Source: JAYPHU01 sp038127535
Lineage (GTDB): Bacteria > Pseudomonadota > Alphaproteobacteria > Rhodospirillales > UBA2165
NCBI GenBank assembly: GCA_038127535.1
Contig: JAYPHU010000012.1
Location: forward strand, 29,552 to 93,551
Reading direction: 5' to 3'
DNA: 64,000 nt
In this document: positions 18,342 to 26,766 of the stretch, one piece after another
Position numbering within the stretch: position 1 is the first letter of the stretch
Layout of the letters: each line of letters begins with the position of its first letter
Notes under the pieces: model-generated
What the model saw: only the letters and a program-made list of their open reading frames with translations
What the model was told of the DNA's origin: nothing
Database searches by the model: none
Program-made: the position numbers and the translations under genes

Positions 18342-19205
18342 ATGCCCATGAACAAGATCAGCACCCCACGCCAATCCCCGCACGCCGACACGGTTCGCCG
18401 CGTTTGCGAGATCATCAATGCGGCGGAAGACGGCGCGCCCACCCTGGCCGAGCTTGGCCGGGCGGTGGACCTCAGCCCCTATCATCTGCAACACATTTTC
18501 AAGAAAGCGACCGGCATGTCGCCCTGGGACTATGCGGACTCCCGGCGGGAAACCCGGCTGAAGGAAGAGCTCCGCAAAGGATCGAACGTCACCGACGCCA
18601 TGTATGAGGCCGGTTTCAGCGGCCCTAGCCGGCTCTGCGAAAACGCCAAGTCCCGCCTGGGCATGACGCCGGCCAGTTTCGGCAAAGGCGGCAAGGGCGC
18701 GGTCATTTCCTACGGGTTCGGTCAGTGTAGTATCGGCCACGTCATCGTCGCCGCTACCGAGCACGGAATTTGCTTCGTCGGATTCGGTGACTCGGAGCCG
18801 GATCTGATCGGCGAGTTGGCGGCCGACTATCCGGCGGCGGAGCTGCGGGAAGACGCGGACGCGGTTTCGGCACTGATCGATGTCGTTGCGGCGCTAACCG
18901 ATCACGGCGCCGCGCCGGCCATCGACGTCGCCATAGACGTTCAGGCCACGGCGTTTCAGCGGCTGGTCTGGGATACGCTCCAATCCATCCCCGCCGGCCA
19001 GACCATGACCTACGGCAAAATCGCCGAAGCCATCGGCAAGCCCAAGGCAGCCCGCGCCGTCGGCTGGGCCTGCGCCACCAATCCGGTCTCCATGGTCATC
19101 CCATGTCACCGGGCAGTAGGCTCGACCGGCGCGCTGACCGGTTATCGTTGGGGCACGGCACGAAAAAGTGCCCTGCTCCGCTCGGAGCAAGGGCGCTCTC
19201 CGTAA
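18342..19205 (+). CDS. Ada-type protein: AraC HTH fused to O6-methylguanine-DNA methyltransferase
   Basis: A 287-residue two-domain protein. Residues 15-115 form an AraC-like helix-turn-helix region (LAELGRAVDLSPYHLQHIFKK). Residues about 120-285 are the methyltransferase, with the active-site motif PCHRAVG preceded by NPVSMVI. It repairs O6-alkylguanine by transferring the alkyl group to the Cys of PCHR. The N-terminal zinc domain of E. coli Ada, whose Cys accepts methyl from phosphotriesters and switches Ada into an activator, is absent; the protein begins almost directly with the HTH part. A terminator for the convergent gene lies inside its last codons. Confidence 0.9.
   Translation: MPMNKISTPRQSPHADTVRRVCEIINAAEDGAPTLAELGRAVDLSPYHLQHIFKKATGMSPWDYADSRRETRLKEELRKGSNVTDAMYEAGFSGPSRLCENAKSRLGMTPASFGKGGKGAVISYGFGQCSIGHVIVAATEHGICFVGFGDSEPDLIGELAADYPAAELREDADAVSALIDVVAALTDHGAAPAIDVAIDVQATAFQRLVWDTLQSIPAGQTMTYGKIAEAIGKPKAARAVGWACATNPVSMVIPCHRAVGSTGALTGYRWGTARKSALLRSEQGRSP
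19163..19194 (-). terminator. Rho-independent terminator for the minus-strand gene at 19219, inside the Ada coding end
   Basis: Read on the minus strand, GCCCTTGCTCC pairs with GGAGCAGGGC (one bulge) around the loop GAGC and is followed by ACTTTTT. It therefore terminates the small secreted-protein gene, although it overlaps the 3' coding end of the convergent Ada-type gene. Confidence 0.75.
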
Positions 19206-19218
19206 AGAAGATTACGGG

Positions 19219-19494
19219 TTACTTGTCTTTGGAAACTTGATCCACACCCGCGCCGGCGGCAATCGCGCCACCGCAGACCAGCAGAGCCGGCGGGAAGAAG
19301 GCAATGGCGACGCCGCACGCGGCAACACCGGTGCTCACACCAGGATTTTCCTTCACCGTCTCAACGGATTTATCCACGGCATTTTCGACCATGCCTTTAT
19401 CGTTCATTTCCTTTTTGGCGTGGCTCGCCGCGAAACCCTGGGAAACGAAGCTAATCATCGCAAGGGCGGCAACCGTCATCGTAAGAAAGCGCAT
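19219..19494 (-). CDS. Small secreted protein of unknown function
   Basis: A 91-residue protein from the ATG at 19494, which has GGAG 8 bases upstream; an ATG two codons earlier (19500) is too close to that site. It has a signal peptide (MRFLTMTVAALAMISFVSQGFA, cleavage near residue 22-23, written here within 22 residues as its boundary only), a charged middle (KKEMNDKG, DKSVETVKENPG), and a hydrophobic Gly/Ala-rich C-terminus containing two cysteines (AACGVAIAF, LLVCGGAIAAG). I do not recognise the family. The C-terminal stretch could insert in or lie along a membrane. It has its own terminator. Confidence 0.65.
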   Translation of the reverse strand: MRFLTMTVAALAMISFVSQGFAASHAKKEMNDKGMVENAVDKSVETVKENPGVSTGVAACGVAIAFFPPALLVCGGAIAAGAGVDQVSKDK

Positions 19495-19583
19495 ATTCAT
19501 CTCTCCGAAGTCACTAAAAATGTTTAACCTAGAACGCCTGCGACCAGTATAGCCGAAAACATCCCGTTTGGGCCAACACCTAT

Positions 19584-20045
19584 TCAAATCTGCAGGTCTA
19601 ATGTCCGGTGCAGCCGGTCAGCGGCGGTTTTGGCGAACCGCACATGCTGGGTCTTCCTACGGGCGGCATTCATGGATACGACCGGCGCCTCCCGCAAGAC
19701 CGCGGCATTGTAGGCATCCGCGATGATAATCCCGCAGTCCTCCGGCAGAATTTCCACCGGGAACCCGTTGGCCACGGCGAAATAGAGTTGATCGCCAAAG
19801 GGCTGATACTCCGGCCATTTGTTATCGGCCTTAAAATCCGGCACCGAGGATTTCACCTCGACAATGACGAATCGCCCGCCCTTGTCCAAACCGATTACAT
19901 CCACCCGCCGGTTGGTTTTCAGTTTAAACTCGGTCAGCGGACTGTAGCCCAGATTGCGGAGATACCGGCAAACTCCGCGCACGATGTCATCGGCGGCGAA
20001 CGGTCCCAGGACCGGCAAATCCTCCTCATATTCGAATTTGTTCAT
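19584..20045 (-). CDS. mmcB: MmcB family DNA repair protein
   Basis: A 153-residue protein with VDVIGLDKGGRFVIVEVKSS and a following DNKWPEY, a restriction-endonuclease-like core (D...E-x-K). This is the MmcB family, named in Caulobacter as a LexA-controlled gene needed for resistance to mitomycin C. The identification is reinforced by an SOS box 35 bases upstream of its start. It probably is a nuclease in DNA damage repair; the biochemical activity has not, to my knowledge, been settled. Confidence 0.9.
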   Translation of the reverse strand: MNKFEYEEDLPVLGPFAADDIVRGVCRYLRNLGYSPLTEFKLKTNRRVDVIGLDKGGRFVIVEVKSSVPDFKADNKWPEYQPFGDQLYFAVANGFPVEILPEDCGIIIADAYNAAVLREAPVVSMNAARRKTQHVRFAKTAADRLHRTLDLQI

Positions 20046-20079
20046 GAAAAGTTCTCCCCTAACCCTTAGCTATACGATA

Positions 20080-20094
20080 GAACAAGCCGCGAAC
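20080..20094 (-). promoter_or_regulatory. LexA (SOS) box, GTTC-N7-GTTC
   Basis: On the minus strand the sequence reads GTTCGCGGCTTGTTC, a perfect direct repeat of the alphaproteobacterial LexA operator (GTTC-N7-GTTC). It lies 35 bases upstream of mmcB and 46 bases upstream of the divergent yjbQ, so it probably represses mmcB and may also affect yjbQ. Confidence 0.88.
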
Positions 20095-20139
20095 GCAAGT
20101 TTCCTGGAAACACCGGCGGCCTTGGCCTACTCTACCGCC

Positions 20140-20574
20140 ATGACCGAGGCCATCCTCCAACAATCGCAGCAGACCCTAAGCCGCACCACGGACGGCCAGG
20201 GGCTCTACGAGATGACGCGGGAGATCAGCGATTGGACTGAAGGTCAGGACATCGAGACCGGTCTGCTGACCCTCTATTGCCGGCATACGTCCGCATCTTT
20301 GGTAATCCAGGAAAACGCCGATCCTGACGTGATGCGGGACCTGCAATCCTTCTTCAAGGCCCTGGTGCCCGAAGATACGTCCCTCTACCGCCATTTGGCG
20401 GAAGGGGCTGATGATATGCCGGCCCACATCAAAGGCGCGCTGACCGCCACCTCCCTCGGTATCCCTGTAACCGATGGCCGGCTGGCACTCGGCACCTGGC
20501 AGGGCATTTACCTGTTCGAACACCGGTTCCGGCCTCATCGGCGGGATATCGTCCTGCACCTCCAGGGAACCTGA
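20140..20574 (+). CDS. yjbQ: YjbQ family protein (secondary thiamine-phosphate synthase-like)
   Basis: A 144-residue protein starting at ATG 20140; the frame is open further upstream but that part overlaps mmcB and the SOS box. Features are LLTLYCRHTSASLVIQENAD, a ligand His in the block AHIKGALTATSLGIPVTDGRL, and a C-terminal GTWQGIYLFEHR. YjbQ proteins have weak thiamine-phosphate synthase activity in E. coli; their main role is unknown. The next gene begins 4 bases after its stop. Confidence 0.88.
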   Translation: MTEAILQQSQQTLSRTTDGQGLYEMTREISDWTEGQDIETGLLTLYCRHTSASLVIQENADPDVMRDLQSFFKALVPEDTSLYRHLAEGADDMPAHIKGALTATSLGIPVTDGRLALGTWQGIYLFEHRFRPHRRDIVLHLQGT

Positions 20575-20578
20575 CCCG

Positions 20579-22546
20579 GTGGCCGATCCTCTGCGCGAAA
20601 AGTTGGAGGCCGGGTTGCACCGTCATCAGTCGGGCGACCTGGCCGGTGCTGAAGACATCTACCGCGAGGTGCTTTCCGCCGATCCCGATCATCGCGACGC
20701 GACCCATTTCCTGGGGCTCATCGCCTTGCAGCAAGGTGCGGTGGATCTGGCGATCGACCTCATCGAGCGGGCGATTGCCTTGGCCCCGGACCGGCCCACT
20801 TTTCACACCAACTTGGGCGCGGCGCTTCTCGCCGCCGGAAATGATGCGGGCGCCCTGGCCGCTTACCGGGAGACTGTCCGCCTGGAACCAGATAATCCCG
20901 ACGCGCTACAAAACTTGGGCAGCCTGTTGGGCAAGACCCGACAATTTAAGGAAGCGGAGACGGTGTTGCGCCAGGCGCTGACCCACCGGCCCGACTTTCC
21001 CGAAGCCCTCTGCACCCTGGCGGCCGCGCTGAACGGGCTCAACCGGGCGAATGAAGCGGCGGAAGCGGCACGCCGCGCCACCAAGCTGTCACCCGGTCTT
21101 GCCGACGCCTGGACCAATTTGGGCAACGCGTTGGAAAGGCTGAAACAGCCGGCGGACGCCGAAGCCGCCCACCGTCGGGCGATTGAGGCTGATCCGGCCG
21201 TCGCTCTGCCCCACTACAATCTGGGGAACCTGCTGAACGATAGCTGGCGCACGGAGGACGGGATCAAGGAACTCCGCACCGCCCTGGAGATTGATCCGGA
21301 CTATACGCCGGCACAGGGCAATCTCTTGCTCAATCTGTTGTACGTGCCGGACCAGACCGAAGAGACCCTGTTCTGGGAACATACCCGCTGGATGTCCAGA
21401 CAGCCTGCGACCGGAGGAACAAACCACGCGAACGATCCGGACCCCAATAAACGGCTCCGCATCGGTTATGTCTCACCGGATTTCCGCACCCATTCCTGTG
21501 CCTACTTTCTTGAACCCCTGCTTACAGCGCACGACAAGGAAGCCGTCGAGATATTCGCCTACGCCAATGTGGAACACAAAGATGAGATGACCCGTCGGTT
21601 GCGGTCCCATACCCACCATTGGCGGGATATTTGGGGATTATCTAATGAGGCAGCCGCCGATCTGATCCGGGAGGACGGGATCGATATCCTGGTGGACCTG
21701 GCCGGACACAGCGCCAACAACCGCTTGGGCCTGTTTGCCCTAAAACCCGCGCCGGTACAGGTGGCTTGGCTCGGCTATCCGGCCACCACGGGATTGGACG
21801 GGATCGGCTACCGGCTTACGGATGACATCGCCGATCCGCCGGGCGAGGCGGATCAATGGCACTCGGAAGAGCTGATCCGGCTGGAGGGCGGCTTTCACTG
21901 CTATGAGGGGCCCGTTGACGCGCCCGAGATCGCGCCCCTGCTGAATCGGGGCGCCGGCGGAATCACCTTTGGGTCGTTCAATAATATTTCCAAAATCACA
22001 CCGGCGACGGTCTCCGTCTGGGCGAAGATTCTGACGGGCGTCCAAGGATCAAGACTGATGCTGAAAGGCCGGATGCTGGATCACGAGATCGCGCGTGACC
22101 GGCTGCGCGCCGCCTTCGAAGATTGCGGTGTTTCAGCGGACCGGCTGGACCTGCGCCAGTGGATCCCCCGTGATCAGTCGCCCTTGTCCCTCTATGACGA
22201 GGTGGATATTGCGCTAGATACCTTTCCCTACAACGGCACCACGACGACCTTCGAAGCCCTCTGGATGGGGGTGCCCGTGGTCTCCATGACGGGTAGCCGC
22301 CATGCGGCGCGGGTCGGGGCGTCAATTCTTCAGAATATCGGCCTGCCGGAGCTGATCACAGAAACCGAAGAACAGTACGTGGCGACAGCGATCAATCTCG
22401 CCGGCAAGGCAGACCAGCGGGAAACGATGCGGCTGGTGTTGCGGGACCGCCTGAAAACCTCGTCTTTAGGCGACGCGGCGAGCTTTGCCGCCAAGATGGA
22501 GGTCGCGTACCAGAACATATGGCAATCATGGTGCCGAAAAGCATAG
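20579..22546 (+). CDS. TPR protein with O-GlcNAc transferase (SPINDLY/OGT, GT41) domain
   Basis: A 655-residue protein from GTG 20579, 4 bases after the yjbQ stop. Residues about 1-260 are tetratricopeptide repeats (for example YREVLSADPDHRDATHFLGL, AYRETVRLEPDNPDALQNLG, HRRAIEADPAVALPHYNLGN). From about 285 the GT41 catalytic part follows: RLRIGYVSPDFRTHSCAYFLEP, DILVDLAGHSANNRLGLFAL, KPAPVQVAWLGYPATTG, TFGSFNNISKI and LDTFPYNGTTTTFEALWMGV. Eukaryotic homologues add GlcNAc or fucose to Ser/Thr of intracellular proteins; bacterial relatives modify proteins such as flagellin or are uncharacterised. Target here is unknown. Confidence 0.9.
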   Translation: MADPLREKLEAGLHRHQSGDLAGAEDIYREVLSADPDHRDATHFLGLIALQQGAVDLAIDLIERAIALAPDRPTFHTNLGAALLAAGNDAGALAAYRETVRLEPDNPDALQNLGSLLGKTRQFKEAETVLRQALTHRPDFPEALCTLAAALNGLNRANEAAEAARRATKLSPGLADAWTNLGNALERLKQPADAEAAHRRAIEADPAVALPHYNLGNLLNDSWRTEDGIKELRTALEIDPDYTPAQGNLLLNLLYVPDQTEETLFWEHTRWMSRQPATGGTNHANDPDPNKRLRIGYVSPDFRTHSCAYFLEPLLTAHDKEAVEIFAYANVEHKDEMTRRLRSHTHHWRDIWGLSNEAAADLIREDGIDILVDLAGHSANNRLGLFALKPAPVQVAWLGYPATTGLDGIGYRLTDDIADPPGEADQWHSEELIRLEGGFHCYEGPVDAPEIAPLLNRGAGGITFGSFNNISKITPATVSVWAKILTGVQGSRLMLKGRMLDHEIARDRLRAAFEDCGVSADRLDLRQWIPRDQSPLSLYDEVDIALDTFPYNGTTTTFEALWMGVPVVSMTGSRHAARVGASILQNIGLPELITETEEQYVATAINLAGKADQRETMRLVLRDRLKTSSLGDAASFAAKMEVAYQNIWQSWCRKA

Positions 22547-22717
22547 GGTGGCTCCCGGATCGCTGAATTTTTGCCCATATTTTGGTAATTCCCCGTGATT
22601 ACGCGCGGGATCACGAAATTTCAAGGGAGAGTAATCCTCTTGCCGGCCCTATTTTTTGACGAATGGTTATGAGCACATCCGCCGCCGCCCCTGATCAAAG
22701 CACCGGCGCCCACGCCG

Positions 22718-23743
22718 ATGACAAATGTCTGGCGGGTGCTGGTCATCGACGAAGATATGGGCGTGCATGCGGAAGTTGGGAGGGCGCTTCGTGCACTGAA
22801 AGTCACTGACATTCAAAGCGCCACCTCGACCCAGCAGGCGCTTTCCATGCTCAGCCAATTCCGGGCCAATCTTATCATTCTGGATATCCAGATCAGGGTT
22901 GCGGCCGGGCTGAACTTCCTGCGCATGCTGCCCGCCGGTCAGACTGAAGCCGACAGGCACATGCCGGTGGTAGTTATCGCTCGCAACATGGATCAGGAGC
23001 TAGGGCAGAAGTCCTGTGACTCGGGCATTCACAATTTTATTCGTAAGCCGCTCGTGGCGGAAAATCTATAGAAACGCCTGGCGTCCACGCTAAAGAAGCC
23101 AACACGGCTGATCGCCGCCGCCAAACCGATGTCGGCCACGGTGGAATCCCCGACGGCCAAGCCACAGGCGAAGGCCAAAACCGGCGGCGGCATTGAGGCG
23201 GCAGCCCCGGCCAAGACAAAGAACGACAAGGACAGTTGGCAAGACGCGCTGGGCGATGCCCAGAAGAAAGCGAAAGCCAACGAGGACCTCGGCATTGATG
23301 TGGCGGCGGTTGTTTCCGGTCACGAAGCCTGGCTGGCCAGCAAGGGCGCTCAGGGTGAGAAAGCGAGTTTGAACAAAGCGGAACTGGCCGGGGCCGATCT
23401 GTCGGGGGCCAATCTGGCCAGTGCCAATATGCGGGACGCCGACCTGGAAGGGGCGAACTTGTCGGCGGCCAACTTGTTGGATGTGGATTTACGCAGCGCC
23501 AACATTTGCGCCGCTCAGTTGAAGGAAACAACCCTCGATAACGCCAAACTACGCCATGCGGAAATGAAGGGCGCGATTCTGCTGGAAGCCGGGCTGAAGG
23601 GCGCGGATTTCAAGGGCGCGAACCTGCTCAGCACCGATATCCGGGGCGCCAAGCTGATGGGCGCGAACTTGACGCAGAAACAGATTGATCAAGCGCGGGG
23701 CGATGAGACCACGGAACTGCCCCCCGGTCTTTTCATCAAATAA
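22718..23743 (+). pseudogene. Response-regulator receiver fused to pentapeptide repeats, interrupted by TAG
   Basis: Two open frames (22718-23071 and 23129-23743) lie in exactly the same frame, separated only by TAG at 23069-23071 and a continuous linker (KRLASTLKKPTRLI) that is the usual helix after a receiver domain. The receiver has the acidic pair (VLVIDED), phosphoacceptor Asp (LIILDI) and Lys (IRKPL), but the conserved Thr/Ser is replaced by Ala (VVVIARN). The second part is a charged linker, then about 18 pentapeptide repeats (ADLSG, ANLAS, ADLEG, ANLSA) and the usual end LPPGL. The TAG fits a former Gln or Tyr codon. Either one ancestral protein is broken, or two separate products are now made; a start for the second part exists at 23129. 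Confidence 0.7.
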
Positions 23744-23760
23744 GAAATATAGCTGGCCGA

Positions 23761-24300
23761 CTACTCGGCCGCCGAGTTGCTCTCATGCACCCAGGAAGCG
23801 TGGTGCTGGACGGTCTTGGTCCGTTGCCATTCCTCGAGCATGTCCGGCGCGGTGGAGCGCAATTTTTCCATCATCTCCGGCGTTTCCGTGCGCAGCGTCA
23901 ATTCCAGCCGGTGGCCGCTCGGGTCATGGAAATAGATCGACCGGCAGAAGCCATGATCGGTCGGACCGATGACATCCACGCCAGCATCAATCAATGCCTG
24001 CTTGCGTTCCAGCAACTCCTCTTCGCTTTCCACCACCAGGGCCAGATGCTGAACCCAGGCCGGCGTGTTGGTGTCTACCATGGCGGGCGGGGATTCCGGC
24101 ACCTCGAAGAAGGCGACGCACCCACCATCCTTCATGGCGAAGAAAATGTGCATGTAGGGGCATTTCTCGCCCGTAGACGGCACCGTGTCCTCGGACACGG
24201 CCGCATAGTATTCGAGCCCCAAAATATCGGTATAAAATTTCGCCGTCTCGCCCGCGTCGGTGCAGCGGTAAGCGACGTGATGCAGCATTTGAACAGCCAT
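23761..24300 (-). CDS. VOC (glyoxalase/dioxygenase fold) family protein
   Basis: A 179-residue protein with the paired beta-alpha-beta-beta-beta modules of the vicinal oxygen chelate superfamily. Likely metal ligands are the His of LHHVAYRC near residue 7, the Glu of VAFFEVPE, the His of WVQHLAL and the Glu of HRLELTLR. The FYTDILGLEY segment is typical of glyoxalase I-like members. A C-terminal helix (MEKLRSTAPDMLEEW) is an addition. Substrate cannot be inferred. Confidence 0.85.
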   Translation of the reverse strand: MAVQMLHHVAYRCTDAGETAKFYTDILGLEYYAAVSEDTVPSTGEKCPYMHIFFAMKDGGCVAFFEVPESPPAMVDTNTPAWVQHLALVVESEEELLERKQALIDAGVDVIGPTDHGFCRSIYFHDPSGHRLELTLRTETPEMMEKLRSTAPDMLEEWQRTKTVQHHASWVHESNSAAE

Positions 24301-24419
24301 GAGAGCCTCCTTCCCGCTATCGGTCGTGGCCCAATCCTACGCCTTTCCCCCACCTTCACGCAAGAAAGCGCTGCGAAGGCCTTGAGTCCAACGCTTACCC
24401 CTTCTACCAATAGGTCCCC

Positions 24420-25133
24420 ATGACCGACCGTATCGAAATTTCCCGCGAACTCGTTCAATCGGGCGAGTTGGAGCGTATCGTTAAGGAATACGAGCGCGAG
24501 GGAAACTTTACCCTGATGGACCCGGACGAGCGGGACGCCACCCGCCATCGGCTTTTGGCCGACCTGACGGAAGACGAAGATGTCTGGCTGTTCGCTTACG
24601 GCTCACTCATCTGGAATCCGACCATCGAGTTTCTTGAGAAACGCGCAGGCACGTTGCACGGATTTCACCGGCAATTCTGTTTGAAGACCCTGATGGGCCG
24701 GGGCACGCCGGACAATCCGGGCCTCACCCTGGCGCTGGAACCGGGCGGGGAATGCTGCGGCATTCTGTTCCGGGTCGCCGCCGCCGAGCGGGAGCAGGAG
24801 CTAAAAATCGTCTGGGGGCGGGAGATGCTGTCCGGCGCCTACCGGCCCCAGTGGGTCGAGGTCGAGACGGAGCAGGAAACAGTGCGCGCCATCGCCTTCA
24901 CCATGAACCACGACTATCCAAACTACACCGGCCCCTTGCCGGAAGAGCACATCGTCAACACCATGGCGACGGCCATAGGACCCTTGGGCGGCTGTTGGGA
25001 GTATTTGTTTCAAACCTGCGAGCATTTGGCCGATAATGATCTGGACGACAGCCACCTGACCCGGCTCAGGGAACTGACCTTGGCTCATCCGGGGTTCATC
25101 GGCCGGGACCAAGTGGATCGAGACGGAATATAG
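24420..25133 (+). CDS. ChaC-like gamma-glutamylcyclotransferase
   Basis: A 237-residue protein. The substrate loop YGSLIWNP (residues 60-67) and the likely catalytic Glu135 (in VWGREM) match the ChaC/GCG family, which cleaves glutathione to 5-oxoproline and Cys-Gly. The first 50 residues are an acidic helical extension. If it acts on glutathione, its product 5-oxoproline would be a substrate for a 5-oxoprolinase such as the one proposed at 4263-7871; the two genes are far apart, so this link is only an inference. It ends 13 bases before the lactonase gene. Confidence 0.87.
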   Translation: MTDRIEISRELVQSGELERIVKEYEREGNFTLMDPDERDATRHRLLADLTEDEDVWLFAYGSLIWNPTIEFLEKRAGTLHGFHRQFCLKTLMGRGTPDNPGLTLALEPGGECCGILFRVAAAEREQELKIVWGREMLSGAYRPQWVEVETEQETVRAIAFTMNHDYPNYTGPLPEEHIVNTMATAIGPLGGCWEYLFQTCEHLADNDLDDSHLTRLRELTLAHPGFIGRDQVDRDGI

Positions 25134-25146
25134 TTCGGGGGACAAA

Positions 25147-26172
25147 ATGGCAGGCGCAAATCCCATTGACGGCTTTCAGGTCGATCCGGCGGAGATCAAG
25201 TATCTCGGCGAGGACCTGCAGCGCCCGGAATGCATCCTGGCCAAACCGGACGGCACGCTCTGGGCCGCCGATGCCAGAGGCGGCGTGGTGAAGCTCAGCG
25301 CCGACGGCAGCCAGGAAATCATCACCCAGAATCACGGCGGCGCCTTTTCCGGCGCATCGGACGAGGAATCCCGCTTTACCGAGGGCACCTTGCCCAACGG
25401 TCTCGCCTTCGGCAAAGAGGGCCAAATCTATATCTCCAACTTCGGCACGGATGTGCTGGAAGTCATGGAACCCGACGGCAAGACCAGCCTGATGTTTGAT
25501 ACGATCGACGGGCAGCCCATCGGTAAAGTGAACTTCGTCCTCCGGGATTCAAAGGACCGCCTGTGGCTGACCATCTCGACGCGGATCAAAAACTGGATGG
25601 AAGCGGTCAGCCCCAACGTGGCGGACGGCTATATCGCACTGGCGGACGAGAACGGGCTCCATGTAGTGACAGACGGGTTGGCATTTACCAACGAAGTGCG
25701 CCTCGACGCGAATGAGGAGTATCTCTACATCGTCGAGACCTGCGGCCAGCGCATTTCCCGGATGAAGGTGACGGCGGACGGGTCCCTCTCCAACCGGGAG
25801 ACCTATGGCCCGTCGAAGCTGGGCCACGGCGGCTTCCCGGACGGCATCGCCTTCGACGCCTTTGGCAATCTTTGGGGCACGCTGATATTCTCCGATCAGA
25901 TTTTTGCCATTACCCCGGATGGGGACTATCGCACTATCCTGGATGATGACAATTTGGCGGCGACCGAAGCCCTGGAAGCGGCGTTCGTGGCGGACGAGGT
26001 CACGCCGGAATTGATGCTGGCCACCGGCGGGACCATCGCCAATTGGTTCGCCAGCGTCACCTTCGGCGGGGCGGATTTGAAGACCTGCTGCATCGGCAGT
26101 CTGCGCGGCAGGCGCATCCCCTATTTCCCGTCGCCGGTCGCCGGGCTCCCCATGGCGCACTGGAACGACTAG
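25147..26172 (+). CDS. SMP-30/gluconolactonase family protein
   Basis: A 341-residue six-bladed beta-propeller. Typical blocks are LPNGLAFGKEGQIYISN, FVLRDSKDRLWLTIST, LAFTNEVRLDANEEYLYIVET and HGGFPDGIAFDAFGNLW, which provide the metal-binding Glu/Asn/Asp residues of the family (calcium or zinc). Members hydrolyse sugar or other lactones. No signal peptide is present. The downstream unknown gene starts 10 bases after the stop, suggesting a small operon with the ChaC-like gene. Confidence 0.87.
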   Translation: MAGANPIDGFQVDPAEIKYLGEDLQRPECILAKPDGTLWAADARGGVVKLSADGSQEIITQNHGGAFSGASDEESRFTEGTLPNGLAFGKEGQIYISNFGTDVLEVMEPDGKTSLMFDTIDGQPIGKVNFVLRDSKDRLWLTISTRIKNWMEAVSPNVADGYIALADENGLHVVTDGLAFTNEVRLDANEEYLYIVETCGQRISRMKVTADGSLSNRETYGPSKLGHGGFPDGIAFDAFGNLWGTLIFSDQIFAITPDGDYRTILDDDNLAATEALEAAFVADEVTPELMLATGGTIANWFASVTFGGADLKTCCIGSLRGRRIPYFPSPVAGLPMAHWND

Positions 26173-26181
26173 GATGAACCG

Positions 26182-26721
26182 GTGACTGACGCGCTCTATC
26201 AGATGACGGCCGAATACAATCCGGTGCACGACAGGATTCTCTTCCGCGTCAGCACCCAGAAACGGTTCGAGTACCGGGTCTGGCTGACCCGGCGCATCGT
26301 CAAAACCCTCTGGGGCGTGGCGGTCAAATCCTTCGAAGCGGAAGCCGTCGCCGAAGTGCCGGCCCCGGCCGCCCAGGAAAAACCCCGGGTCAAACAGGCG
26401 GTCATGTCCATGAAGCACCGGGAAGCCGTCCAATCCAGCGACTTCACCAAGAAACACGACACCAAGACCAAGCCGCCCCCCGATGTGGAGCGGCCCTTGC
26501 TGGCCGTCGCGGCGGAGATCGGCAAAACCCCGGAAGGCGTGACCCGCCTGATTTTCCACACCACCGAGCGCAAGGATATAAACCTCAATTTGAATGAGAA
26601 AATGCTCCACGCGGTATGTCATATTCTGCAGCAGGCGGCGGACAAGGCCGGCTGGGACCTGCAATTAAAGGTCGGCGACGCCGGCGGGGTCATGACCGGA
26701 AACACGGCCACGCTGAATTAA
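26182..26721 (+). CDS. Conserved-looking protein of unknown function
   Basis: A 179-residue protein from GTG 26182, 10 bases after the lactonase gene. It has no signal peptide or membrane helix. The middle (about residues 55-110) is charged and Pro/Lys-rich, probably disordered; the ends (MTAEYNPVHDRILFRVST, and LIFHTTERKDINLNLNEKML to the C-terminus) look folded. The first part resembles a beta-strand nucleic-acid or coat-protein-like fold in pattern only. I do not recognise the family. Confidence 0.7.
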   Translation: MTDALYQMTAEYNPVHDRILFRVSTQKRFEYRVWLTRRIVKTLWGVAVKSFEAEAVAEVPAPAAQEKPRVKQAVMSMKHREAVQSSDFTKKHDTKTKPPPDVERPLLAVAAEIGKTPEGVTRLIFHTTERKDINLNLNEKMLHAVCHILQQAADKAGWDLQLKVGDAGGVMTGNTATLN

Positions 26722-26766
26722 ATTTTCACCAGGGACGGGACCCTGGACAAAGATATCGAGAAAAAT

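Noticed and set aside
25549..26664. 371-codon minus-strand frame opposite the lactonase and the following gene
   Set aside because: Shadow of two plausible plus-strand genes; no recognisable domain.
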